Source of the DNA: BS750m-G57 sp964392945
Lineage (GTDB): Bacteria; Planctomycetota; Phycisphaerae; SM23-33
Direction: 5' to 3'
DNA length: 6,266 nt
Assembly: GCA_964392945.1 (NCBI GenBank)
Contig: CAYMSH010000383.1
Span: 1 to 6,266 of the forward strand
In this document: positions 1-6,266 of the stretch, one piece after another
Position numbering within the stretch: the first letter of the stretch is position 1
Layout: each line of letters starts with the position of its first letter
Made by a program: the position numbers and the translations under genes
The notes under the pieces: generated by a model
What the model saw: the letters and a program-made list of their open reading frames with translations, nothing else
The model's database searches: none
Told to the model about the DNA's origin: nothing

Positions 1-49
1 CGCTTGACTGTCCGACCTGGGGCCTGAGTCGGGCTAGCTTCCCGGACCG

Positions 50-820
50 ATGCAGATCGAGGACGTCCTCGAGGACAGATCGTATCTGTTCACCGTGCGG
101 TACGATGCGCCGACCGAATCGTATTACATATACGGCAGCGACATCACCGAGCGCAAGGCTCTGGAGAAACTGGTCATCGACGCCGGCGATACTCAGCGCC
201 GGCGCATAGGTCGAGATCTTCACGATACGCTGGGGCAGAATCTGACCGGCCTGTCATTTCTGATCCAGGGCCTGTCGCGACAGCTTGCCGCCAAGTTGCC
301 GGATCAATCGGAATTAGCCGAAAAGATCGTCCACCAGACAAACGAGTCGATCGCCCAGGTGCGCTTCCTGGCCAAGGGTCTGACGCCTGTGGGGCTTGGA
401 GAGGACGGTCTGGCCGCGGCGCTGGGAGAACTCGCCGGCGACACCGAGTCGCTGTTCGGCATCCCGTGCGTTTTCCAATGCGACAAACCTTTGGTGTTCG
501 ATAATGAATCGGTCAGCACTCAACTATATCACATTGCCCAGGAAGCGGTGAACAACGCTACGAAGTACGCACAAGCCGATCGTATTGACATCAATCTCGC
601 TGCGGCCGGACAAGGCATTCGGCTTATTGTCTCTGATGACGGCGTGGGCCTTTCGGGCTCATCTGTCGGGCGCGGCGGGATGGGCATGAGCATAATGCGC
701 TACCGTGCCGGCGTGATCGGCGCATCACTTCGAATCGACAGCAGCGGCCCAGGCGGTGTGACTGTAACATGCACGCTGCCGCAGATAAGACCCTTCGACG
801 ACGAGGACAAGCATGAATGA
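50..820 (+). CDS. Sensor histidine kinase, HisKA_3 type, with a C-terminal PAS remnant (5' end uncertain)
   Basis: This is a cytoplasmic-type sensor kinase that would autophosphorylate on histidine and pass the phosphate to the regulator encoded next to it. Residues 1-38 look like the last strands of a PAS domain and end in the typical YGSDITERK exit. Residues 41-110 form the HisKA_3 dimerisation helices, with RRRIGRDLHDTLGQ giving phospho-acceptor His58. Residues 155-244 are the HATPase_c domain, with N box QEAVNNATKYA (164-174), G1 box DDGVG (196-200) and a GRGGMGM G2 box (207-213). No membrane segment is present in this part. The kinase core is complete, but the sensor part is not: an in-frame TAG lies at 35-37, only 12 bases before the ATG, and no Shine-Dalgarno precedes it. 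The true start is therefore probably upstream in another frame (frameshift), or the gene is a naturally truncated form. The family assignment is firm; the start is not. Confidence 0.85.
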   Translation: MQIEDVLEDRSYLFTVRYDAPTESYYIYGSDITERKALEKLVIDAGDTQRRRIGRDLHDTLGQNLTGLSFLIQGLSRQLAAKLPDQSELAEKIVHQTNESIAQVRFLAKGLTPVGLGEDGLAAALGELAGDTESLFGIPCVFQCDKPLVFDNESVSTQLYHIAQEAVNNATKYAQADRIDINLAAAGQGIRLIVSDDGVGLSGSSVGRGGMGMSIMRYRAGVIGASLRIDSSGPGGVTVTCTLPQIRPFDDEDKHE

Positions 821-1499
821 TACGCAATCGACAGATGATCGCGGCGATCCGATTCGCATTCTTCTGGTCGATGACCATCCTATTGTCCGCCAAGGCGTAA
901 AGATGATCATCACCCAGGAGCCCGACATGCTTGTCTGCTGCGAGGCCGAATCTCCCGGCCAGGCGATAGAGCTCATGATCGAGAGCGAACCCGATGTCGC
1001 TATCGTCGACCTGACGTTGAAGGAGGGCAGCGGGCTGGAGCTTATTAAAGAGGCTAAGGTGCGATGTCCAAAAGTGATCCTGCTTGTCCTGTCGATGCGC
1101 GACGAGGCGTTCTATGCCCATCGCGTTATGCGGGCCGGAGCACGCGGATACATCACCAAGGAAGAGGGCTCCGAGCAGATCATCGAAGGCGTGCGAGCCG
1201 TCGTTGACGGTAGAGTTTTCCTCAGTGAAAAACTGGCCTCGAAAATGATCGGAACTTATGTAGTCGGTATGCCCCAGGCCGGAGCGCCGCCGGAACACAC
1301 CCTCAGCGATCGTGAACTGGAAGTCTTCGAACTGATCGGAAGCGGATTGACTACTCGCGACATCGCAGAGAGGTTTCATCGAAGCGTCAAGACCATAGAA
1401 TCGCATCGAGAGCACATCAAGGCCAAACTCGGTATCCAGAACGCAAACGAACTGCTACAGCGCGCTGTGCAGTGGGTGCAGTCTGTAAGTGGCGAATAG
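813..1499 (+). CDS. Response regulator, NarL/FixJ (LuxR-HTH) family
   Basis: This is a DNA-binding response regulator, most likely phosphorylated by the kinase whose end it overlaps by 8 bases (ATGAATGA junction, translational coupling). A GAGG at 803-806, six bases before the ATG, supports the start. Residues 14-130 are the receiver domain: acidic pair D20-D21, phospho-acceptor D66 in VAIVDLTL, the switch Ser94 in LVLSM, and conserved Lys116 in GYITKEEG. Residues 162-225 are a GerE/LuxR-type helix-turn-helix, beginning LSDRELEVFELIGSG with the recognition region RSVKTIESHREHIKAKLG. All catalytic and phosphorylation residues are present, and the 228-residue length is normal for the family. 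Its target cannot be read from the protein. The phased G-tract dyads 25-80 bases beyond its stop codon are an attractive candidate, because NarL/FixJ proteins bind short dyads as dimers. Confidence 0.95.
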   Translation: MNDTQSTDDRGDPIRILLVDDHPIVRQGVKMIITQEPDMLVCCEAESPGQAIELMIESEPDVAIVDLTLKEGSGLELIKEAKVRCPKVILLVLSMRDEAFYAHRVMRAGARGYITKEEGSEQIIEGVRAVVDGRVFLSEKLASKMIGTYVVGMPQAGAPPEHTLSDRELEVFELIGSGLTTRDIAERFHRSVKTIESHREHIKAKLGIQNANELLQRAVQWVQSVSGE

Positions 1500-1523
1500 T
1501 CAGTAGGTTGCGATTAACATCCA

Positions 1524-1580
1524 CAGGGGGCCGCAAGCCCGGTGTAGGGGAATCCCCTATTGTCGATAGGGGGTAAACCC
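1524..1580. promoter_or_regulatory. Three phased G-tract/C-tract elements, candidate operator array
   Basis: Three related elements begin at 1524 (CAGGGGG, then CCC at 1538-1540), 1545 (TAGGGG-AAT-CCCCTA, a perfect 6+6 dyad ending at 1559) and 1567 (TAGGGGG-TAAA-CCC, ending at 1580). The starts are 21 and 22 bases apart, close to two helical turns, so all three would face the same side of DNA. The array lies just after the response regulator gene and upstream of a near-consensus promoter, at about -110 to -60 from its expected start. That is the usual place for an activator. The second C-tract and third G-tract could also pair as CCCCTAT-TGTCG-ATAGGGG in RNA, but no T-run follows, so a terminator is less likely. 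Binding by the neighbouring regulator is inference. Confidence 0.5.
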
Positions 1581-1604
1581 AAATACAAATCAGATCACCC
1601 CCGA

Positions 1605-1633
1605 ATGACATTCCTATCGAACCAGTAGATAAT
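1605..1633 (+). promoter_or_regulatory. Sigma-70-type promoter for the HicB-like gene
   Basis: ATGACA (1605-1610, five of six to TTGACA) is followed after exactly 17 bases by GATAAT (1628-1633, five of six to TATAAT). Transcription would start near 1640, giving a leader of roughly 60 bases before the HicB-like start codon. The surrounding bases are locally A/T-rich compared with the coding regions. No terminator is seen between here and 2993, so the transcript could include the sigma factor gene. Predicted from sequence only. Confidence 0.5.
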
Positions 1634-1687
1634 AGAGTAGTTACAAATCATTTGGTTCTGGATGACCAAAGCGTCGAGTTGTCACTG

Positions 1688-1694
1688 AAAGGAG
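1688..1694 (+). promoter_or_regulatory. Shine-Dalgarno that fixes the HicB-like start
   Basis: AAAGGAG lies eight bases before the ATG at 1703. The longer in-frame ATG at 1652 has no such site and would sit only a few bases beyond the predicted transcription start, so 1703 is preferred. Confidence 0.75.
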
Positions 1695-1702
1695 TTGACA
1701 TC

Positions 1703-1909
1703 ATGGATGCCGAGATTCATATCGCCAGACGTTCTGACGGGGCGTACCGGGCCTCGTGCCCGGCGTTGCCGGGATGCGTTGTCTACGGAGGTTCGTGCCA
1801 GGAAGTGCGCCGCAAGATCGCATGGGCCGTTGAAGGGTATCTAAATCACATCGGCGACATTTTGCCGAGCCAACTTGAACGAAAGCGCCTGGCCGGAACG
1901 GCCGCCTGA
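1703..1909 (+). CDS. HicB-like small protein (orphan antitoxin-fold)
   Basis: This 68-residue protein has the HicB-like antitoxin core, a partial RNase H-like fold. The hallmark is the stretch YRASCPALPGCVVYG (residues 15-29), followed by an amphipathic helix QEVRRKIAWAVEGYL (33-47), matching the usual pattern of aromatic-x-cPxLPGC-x-G and then a helix ending in GYL. It ends soon after the fold, with no room for the C-terminal DNA-binding helix-turn-helix or ribbon-helix-helix found in classical HicB antitoxins. No HicA toxin (a small double-stranded-RNA-binding-like protein) is encoded on either side: the neighbours are a response regulator and a sigma factor. An antitoxin role is therefore not supported by context. 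A stand-alone regulator or RNA-binding relative is possible. Family membership is likely; function is unknown. Confidence 0.7.
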   Translation: MDAEIHIARRSDGAYRASCPALPGCVVYGGSCQEVRRKIAWAVEGYLNHIGDILPSQLERKRLAGTAA

Positions 1910-2009
1910 TCGAGAGACCTATCCGTGGCTGTCGGCCCCATTGCTCGCTGCAAATCAGCGGACTGTCGCCTGGACCTGACGGAACTCGACGGGAATTAAG
2001 GAGCGTATT

Positions 2010-2936
2010 ATGACGTACTCATTCATCAAGAATGCCAAGGGATCGTCACGTGGAACGGAACTTGAGCCCGAACTGCAGAGCATCTACCAGCGCATTCCGG
2101 AATCGATCGATCACATACCCAACGAGTCGTTCGGGCTCTCCGGCGCCGAGTGCGCGCTGTTCGGACCCGAATCGCTCGAAATTGAAATACCCAAGTGGGA
2201 GCATTGCCGCGAGGTATCCGATGATTCGGCGCCTCGGACCCAAGCTCGAAAATCTCTCAGCAGGGATGAGGAGTCACAGCTGTTCCTGCGGTACAATTAC
2301 GCCAGGTATCGTCTTGGACAGTTGGTCAGCAAGCAGACCAAATACTTCTCGCTGCGGCGATCGAAAGAGATGGTCAAATGGTATCAGCTTGTCCAGGATA
2401 CGCATGCCGGCATCGCAGAAGCGAATATGGCGCTGGTCATGGCGATGGCAAGACGCGCGCGAATCCCGCACGTTGAGTTTCCGGAGCTCGTTTCAGAGGG
2501 GAACATGGCCCTTCTCCGGGCGATTGACAAATTCGACGTCTCCAGAGGCTTCAAGTTCTCAACATACGCCTGCCGTGCGATCATGAAGGGTTTCAATCGC
2601 ATGGCCTCCACCACGGGGCGATACGTTCAGCGTTTTCCCACGATATTCGATCCGAAGCTGGAACGCAGCGACTATGACGTAATGAAGCACGAGATCCAGC
2701 GTGACAACGCACTGGACGATCTGAGGGAAATACTGGCCGACAATCGCGCCAACCTCAGCGACACCGAGATGACGGTTATCACTATGCGGTTCGCTTTGGA
2801 CACCGGCGGAAACAGGATGATACTCCGCGAAGTCGGGCAGCGGATTGGCCTGACGACTGAGCGAGTAAGACAGATACAGAAAAGAGCGCTGGCTAAGCTC
2901 AAGGCAGTGCTTGACGAGGAATACCTTGCCGCGTGA
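2010..2936 (+). CDS. Sigma-70-family RNA polymerase sigma factor with a divergent N-terminus
   Basis: This protein would direct RNA polymerase to a subset of promoters. AAGGAG at 1998-2003, six bases before the ATG, supports the start. Residues 1-80 are acidic, unrelated to region 1.1 as far as can be seen, and not recognised. Residues 83-101 (LSRDEESQLFLRYNYARYR) resemble the end of region 1.2. Region 2 spans about 128-200: helix AEANMALVMAMARR, core FPELVSEGNMALLRAIDKFD (157-176) and RGFKFSTYACRAIMKGFNR (179-197). In region 2.4 the usual tryptophan-rich TWWIRQ stretch is replaced by CRAIMKG, which suggests unusual -10 recognition. Region 3 is short or lost. Residues 248-302 are region 4, with helix-turn-helix REVGQRIGLTTERVRQIQKRALAKL for the -35 element. 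At 308 residues it sits between ECF factors and primary sigma factors, so it is a secondary factor. No anti-sigma gene is adjacent. It follows the HicB-like gene by 100 bases and is closed by a terminator. Confidence 0.9.
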   Translation: MTYSFIKNAKGSSRGTELEPELQSIYQRIPESIDHIPNESFGLSGAECALFGPESLEIEIPKWEHCREVSDDSAPRTQARKSLSRDEESQLFLRYNYARYRLGQLVSKQTKYFSLRRSKEMVKWYQLVQDTHAGIAEANMALVMAMARRARIPHVEFPELVSEGNMALLRAIDKFDVSRGFKFSTYACRAIMKGFNRMASTTGRYVQRFPTIFDPKLERSDYDVMKHEIQRDNALDDLREILADNRANLSDTEMTVITMRFALDTGGNRMILREVGQRIGLTTERVRQIQKRALAKLKAVLDEEYLAA

Positions 2937-2992
2937 TCGGTTATCTATTGGGGTCTGGTCAGACTCTAACCGTTATCGCTGTGTGGTATAAC

Positions 2993-3036
2993 GGCAAGCC
3001 CAATCCCCCAGAACCTTGGGCTTGCCTCCTCTTTTT
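2993..3036 (+). terminator. Rho-independent terminator after the sigma factor gene
   Basis: The arms GGCAAGCCCAA (2993-3003) and TTGGGCTTGCC (3016-3026) form a perfect 11-base-pair stem around a 12-base loop. They are followed by a pyrimidine tract ending in five Ts (3032-3036). It lies 56 bases after the sigma factor stop codon and separates the regulatory block from the exported-protein block. Confidence 0.85.
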
Positions 3037-3338
3037 GTCAGTCAGTCTGCAGATCGATCCGCCAGACACGTCGGCGGTCTTAAGTCGCCACAAAGAGATG
3101 GGGTCGTGATCGACTAATTCAGGGGTCAACACGTCCTTTTTATCGGCAATAATCGCACATCCTGCGCATTTTGGTAGATAGATATTGCGCATAACGCCAA
3201 GGCGCAGTTCGGCAGCGATCATTAGAATACTTGAAGCGTTGGGGGCCCGCCAAACCGTACTGTTCAGCGGAAACTGTTTGCCGATGGTTCGGAAGATCGC
3301 ACTTGATTGCTAAGAACGTAATTCAAAGGAATAGACAG
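3037..3338. other. Intergenic leader of about 300 bases with no convincing gene
   Basis: Nothing here can be assigned firmly. On the + strand a TTG-started in-frame extension of the next gene (from 3231) reads through the last 108 bases, but it would place 36 residues before a clear signal peptide and is rejected. On the - strand an open frame from 3222 to 2959 exists without a ribosome binding site and runs across the terminator. Small structures include the direct repeat ACTGTT at 3259 and 3273 (14 bases apart), the complementary pair GCGATC/GATCGC near 3215 and 3295, and TAGAAT at 3223-3228 as a possible -10 element without a matching -35. The promoter of the exported-protein pair is expected in this stretch but could not be placed. 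Confidence 0.4.
3325..3330 (+). promoter_or_regulatory. Shine-Dalgarno that fixes the start of the 479-residue exported protein
   Basis: AAAGGA lies eight bases before the ATG at 3339. It selects this ATG, directly ahead of a signal peptide, over the longer frame that opens at 3231. Confidence 0.75.
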
Positions 3339-4778
3339 ATGAAGAAGACACTGCTCGTTATCGCCGCAGGTTTCGCTTTCGCACTGCCCGCGGCCGCTTT
3401 GGATGTCAAGGCGATCACAGCTAAATCGACGGCGGATAACCCGCAGTTCGCCAACAAGAAGGCCTGGTCGATGCTGGTCGGCGACGAGTATTTCCCCAAA
3501 CAGAAGTGGCAAGAGGCCCGCCTGCTGATCTGGGGCCACCCGGGCAAGAAACCCAGTAGGAAGGGTCCCAAGCTCGATCCGAAGGACCCGGCTAACTGGA
3601 TCGACGCGGCGAGCGGCAAGCCGGCGGCCTCGATTCCGGATATGAAGACCGACATCATAATACCTGACGCCGACAAGCCGTACATAGTGTCGATGGGACT
3701 GCAGAATTTCGCCTGCCGACACCTCACTATCGGAGCCAACGCTGCTTTCCGCGTGGAGGGCGGCGGGAATTTCTCGATCTTCGGGAACGTATGGGTTCGC
3801 GACACCGGCCAGCTCAGCTGTTGGAGGAATCTGACATTCGCAGGAGATGCCGACACGTTCGTTCGCCAGGGGTGGCCCCGGGACGGTAAGCTCAAGAAAC
3901 TGCACGACGAGAGATTGATCTCGCCGTTCGACCCGAAGGAGAAGACCCCTCCCTGGATGCAGGACGGCAGGAGGCATCGCTCAATCACCACGTATATGGT
4001 GCACGACAAGCCGGCGGGCAAGTCAACCGAAATGCTCGGATACGTGCGATCGCTGGACGAAGTCGGAATCAAATCCGGCACGCTCATTATCGGCCGGATG
4101 AGTCGATTCGTAAGCATGGGCCCCTCGGCGGTCTCGATTACCAGGGGCGCCAAAGTCGTACTGATGGACGGGGCCATGTGCTGCCACGGACAAAACCAGT
4201 TCGTCAACAGGGACTGGCAGGTCTCCGGCGGAGCCGAGGTCACCGGCGGAACGCCCGATCGGCCGCTAAAGCGCGACGCTTACTTCGGCGTCGGATACCG
4301 CAACTGGACGAATCTGCCTGTTCCCGATCCGCCGAACCGCAAGAAGAAAGCCAAGCCGCAAACCGGACCGAAGCTGCACTACGGTTTTGCCGGATCAAAC
4401 GCTCGAATCCAGGGTGACCTGATCGGCTATCCCGCCAAAGGAAGCGATGCGCGTCTGGTCGTATGTTGGCAGCGAATATCGGCCGGCGGGGCCGGGAACT
4501 GGGGGCGATCGGACGAAGCCTTCAAGAAAGTGTTCCCCAACATGCCGCCGAAGATTACGATCTGGGTCGAATCGGCCAGGATCGAGAACGTTCGCTTCGA
4601 CGATCTGCATCGCGGCGGAATCCTCACGCCGAAGGCCGATATCTTCAAGAGCAAGGGTTGGAAGAACGTTACTTTCGGCGACGCTTGCCTGAGCAAGGAT
4701 CCCAAAGAGCTTATCCGCGAAATCGGCGGTAAGAAAAAGCTGAAACAGACGCCCGACAAAAAGTATACATCGATGTAG
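3339..4778 (+). CDS. Exported protein of unknown function, possibly beta-helix/G8-like
   Basis: This 479-residue protein begins with a clear Sec signal peptide: MKK, a hydrophobic core LLVIAAGFAFAL, and a likely signal peptidase I site after PAAA (residue 20). Mature residues 85-165 follow a pattern seen in G8-type and related beta-helix proteins: a Trp-containing NWIDAASGKPAASIP, then DIIIPDADKPYIVSM and LTIGANAAFRVEGGGNFSIFGNVWVRDTGQLSC, which are short strands ordered as a layer-building repeat. Similar strand runs recur around 243-302 (SGTLIIGRMSRFVSMGPSA, then GAKVVLMDGAMCCHGQ) and 350-425. No catalytic motif was recognised. Residues 329-345 are a Pro/Lys-rich linker and the C-terminus is lysine-rich, without an anchor or sorting tail. 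Thirty-two bases separate it from the next exported protein, so the two are probably co-transcribed and may act together outside the cytoplasm. The export call is strong, the fold tentative, the function unknown. Confidence 0.85.
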   Translation: MKKTLLVIAAGFAFALPAAALDVKAITAKSTADNPQFANKKAWSMLVGDEYFPKQKWQEARLLIWGHPGKKPSRKGPKLDPKDPANWIDAASGKPAASIPDMKTDIIIPDADKPYIVSMGLQNFACRHLTIGANAAFRVEGGGNFSIFGNVWVRDTGQLSCWRNLTFAGDADTFVRQGWPRDGKLKKLHDERLISPFDPKEKTPPWMQDGRRHRSITTYMVHDKPAGKSTEMLGYVRSLDEVGIKSGTLIIGRMSRFVSMGPSAVSITRGAKVVLMDGAMCCHGQNQFVNRDWQVSGGAEVTGGTPDRPLKRDAYFGVGYRNWTNLPVPDPPNRKKKAKPQTGPKLHYGFAGSNARIQGDLIGYPAKGSDARLVVCWQRISAGGAGNWGRSDEAFKKVFPNMPPKITIWVESARIENVRFDDLHRGGILTPKADIFKSKGWKNVTFGDACLSKDPKELIREIGGKKKLKQTPDKKYTSM

Positions 4779-4810
4779 GTCACTGTGAGTTGCAGGCGAA
4801 AGAGAACACA

Positions 4811-6266
4811 ATGAAAGCTAGAGTACTCCTGGTCGCAACACTTGTCGTAATGTTTGGCGCGACAACCGTCGAGGCGTTGGTTAACCCGTCGCTCCAGCCG
4901 ATACACCTGTACGATCGCTACAAAGTGGTTCTGTCGGGCACGGTCGTCGTCGCCGATCTGACTGACGAGGATGAGGAAGTCGAGTCGGGCAAGATCAAAC
5001 TCAAGGTCAGCGGAGTCTGCAAAGGCGAATTTGCGGGCAAGGAGATCGTCATAGATGTTCCGGCGATAAAGGCCCGCGGCGAGACCAGGCACGAGGCCAG
5101 CGAGGATTGGAACATCTGGGACGTCGCGATGAAAGACTGCACGTTCGTAGCCTTCATCGGCAAGAAACGCCGGCGCGGCGCCGATGAAGTGCTGATCTAT
5201 TGCGGCGCTCGCCAGTGGCATCACGCAAAGATCGCCGACAAGACCAAACCTGCGGTCTGGACATACCAGGCGCCCAGCGCCGATGTTATGGTCGGCACGT
5301 TCAACGGCGCTTCGGACCGACTGGCCGAGATGCTGGTCGATACGAAGAACGGAACGGCGTTTTTCCCGGCCGATGTTAACGTTCGCCTCAACGAGGGTGT
5401 CACTGTCGGCAAATTGCCCGGCCCCAGCGGCGGGGTGGCGCTGTTCGACATCGACGCAGACGGCGATCTTGACGTGCTGGCGTGTTCGGCAAAAGGAATC
5501 CGTGTGTATCTCCAGGAAGGGAAGATGAAGTTCGCCGACGCCACGGAGAAACTCGGGCTCAAAGGCGTCTCGGGCATAAGTTGCGGGTTTGCCGACGTGA
5601 ACTCCGACGGACTTAACGATCTGCTCATAGACACCCAACTGTTCTTGAAAACAGAGAAGGGTTTCGCCAAGGGCTCCACGCCGGAAATCAAGATCACCGC
5701 CGACAAACCGCTGAAGGTCTCGTCGTTCGTGGAGCTCAACGGAGACGGTAATGCCGACATTCTGGTATCCTGCGACGGCGGCGGCCTGACGGCGCTGTTG
5801 GGCGACGGGAAAGGCGCCTTCGTCGATGCGACAAAGAAGCTCGGTCTGGCCGGCAAGGAATGCGGCGCCGGGGGCAACGGTTATTTCGCCCCGGGCGACT
5901 GGAACGAAGACGGCCGGACGGACCTGTACTACGCGACCGGTAAGGGATTGATCCTTGTCCAGGACGCCAAAGGCGTGTTTGCTCCGATCAAGCACAAGCT
6001 GTCGTTTGATTACCGCTGCTCGCCGGACTACAAGCCCGGCAAGACCGGGGCCGGATGCTTTGGCGCGGTCTGGAAGCAAGATGCGATGGATATTGTCAGC
6101 CCCGGCGACAGCAGTCTGGCGATCGTCGCCAAGGTTGACTCCCAGGCTCGCGATGTCAGCGTTGATGGAAACGAAATAGGACTCACCGCCGCCCGGCAGA
6201 TCGCCACGCTTGTCGAAGATCTGAACATGGACGGATACGCCGACCTGTACACGATCTCGCGCGACG
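4811..6266 (+). CDS. Exported FG-GAP/VCBS-repeat protein (3' end beyond window)
   Basis: The frame stays open for 485 codons to the right edge, so the gene is partial. A signal peptide is visible (MKARVLLVATLVVMFGATTVEA, probable cleavage after residue 22). Residues 25-150 form a separate N-terminal domain, not recognised, containing several beta-strand-like stretches and three cysteines (70, 110, 131). From about residue 155 on there are FG-GAP/VCBS repeats, the blades of a beta-propeller, each with an aspartate-rich calcium loop: DIDADGDLD (213-221), DVNSDGLND (262-270), ELNGDGNAD (308-316), DWNEDGRTD (363-371) and DLNMDGYAD (470-478). The spacing is about 46-55 residues, except for a gap of 107 before the last; a degenerate blade near 418-430 (FGAVWKQDAMDIV) without a calcium loop fills it. 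Such proteins usually serve in adhesion, ligand binding or secreted complexes. A weak AAAGAG six bases before the ATG supports the start. Codon use is even along the frame, which favours this strand over the long opposite frame. Confidence 0.9.
   Translation, partial: MKARVLLVATLVVMFGATTVEALVNPSLQPIHLYDRYKVVLSGTVVVADLTDEDEEVESGKIKLKVSGVCKGEFAGKEIVIDVPAIKARGETRHEASEDWNIWDVAMKDCTFVAFIGKKRRRGADEVLIYCGARQWHHAKIADKTKPAVWTYQAPSADVMVGTFNGASDRLAEMLVDTKNGTAFFPADVNVRLNEGVTVGKLPGPSGGVALFDIDADGDLDVLACSAKGIRVYLQEGKMKFADATEKLGLKGVSGISCGFADVNSDGLNDLLIDTQLFLKTEKGFAKGSTPEIKITADKPLKVSSFVELNGDGNADILVSCDGGGLTALLGDGKGAFVDATKKLGLAGKECGAGGNGYFAPGDWNEDGRTDLYYATGKGLILVQDAKGVFAPIKHKLSFDYRCSPDYKPGKTGAGCFGAVWKQDAMDIVSPGDSSLAIVAKVDSQARDVSVDGNEIGLTAARQIATLVEDLNMDGYADLYTISRD

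Noticed and set aside
624..1415. A 263-codon open frame on the - strand
   Set aside because: It is opposite the kinase and the response regulator, whose motifs are complete. It shows no domain of its own.
1554..1572. Hairpin CCCCTAT-TGTCG-ATAGGGG as a terminator of the response regulator gene
   Set aside because: No T-run follows, and the arms are better explained as parts of two phased dyad elements.
1946..1960. Small hairpin CGCTG-CAAAT-CAGCG before the sigma factor gene
   Set aside because: A five-base-pair stem without further context is expected by chance.
2959..3222. An 87-codon - strand open frame in the gap after the sigma factor gene
   Set aside because: No ribosome binding site precedes either possible ATG (3222 or 3192), and the frame runs through the terminator stem. 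The translation with its CAGC motif looks somewhat protein-like, so a homology search of residues 10-60 would settle it.
3231..3338. N-terminal extension of the 479-residue exported protein
   Set aside because: It would put 36 charged residues before a textbook signal peptide; the ATG at 3339 has a good Shine-Dalgarno.
3323..4243. Long - strand open frames opposite the first exported protein
   Set aside because: The + strand has the ribosome binding site and signal peptide, and the opposite translation has no recognisable motif.
4427..6079. A 550-codon open frame on the - strand
   Set aside because: It lies opposite two + strand genes with signal peptides, good starts and recognisable FG-GAP repeats. 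Its translation shows no known motif, and long opposite frames are common in G+C-rich coding DNA.

Overview
The window reads almost entirely on the + strand: a tail-end signalling pair, a small HicB-like gene, a sigma-70-family factor, an intrinsic terminator, and then a pair of exported proteins, the last running off the right edge. No tRNA, rRNA, CRISPR array or mobile element was seen. Moderate-to-high G+C, a sigma factor with a long private N-terminus, and secreted FG-GAP/VCBS proteins fit an environmental bacterium, possibly a planctomycete of the Phycisphaerae type. That placement is an inference from style, not from a marker gene.

Left block (1-1499): the C-terminal part of a PAS-linked histidine kinase of the HisKA_3 (NarL/LiaS/DegS-like) group overlaps by 8 bases a complete NarL/FixJ response regulator. 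The kinase reading frame is closed by a stop just upstream of its first ATG, and that ATG lacks a ribosome binding site. The PAS domain is therefore either cut short or interrupted by a frameshift.

Middle block (1500-3036): the 203-base gap after the response regulator is the most structured non-coding stretch. It holds three G-tract/C-tract elements starting 21 and 22 bases apart, one of them a perfect dyad. Next comes a near-consensus sigma-70 promoter (ATGACA, 17 bases, GATAAT). It appears to drive a 68-residue HicB-like orphan and perhaps the sigma factor gene 100 bases further on, which is followed by a strong terminator. A simple model is that the response regulator binds the phased repeats and activates this transcript, linking the two-component system to a secondary sigma factor. 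This is inference.

Right block (3037-6266): after a roughly 300-base leader with no convincing gene, two Sec-exported proteins lie 32 bases apart. The first is a 479-residue protein of unrecognised function with a possible beta-helix/G8-like N-terminal part. The second is a beta-propeller-type FG-GAP/VCBS protein with five calcium-loop motifs visible before the window ends. A 550-codon open frame on the opposite strand across this block is a shadow of these two genes.
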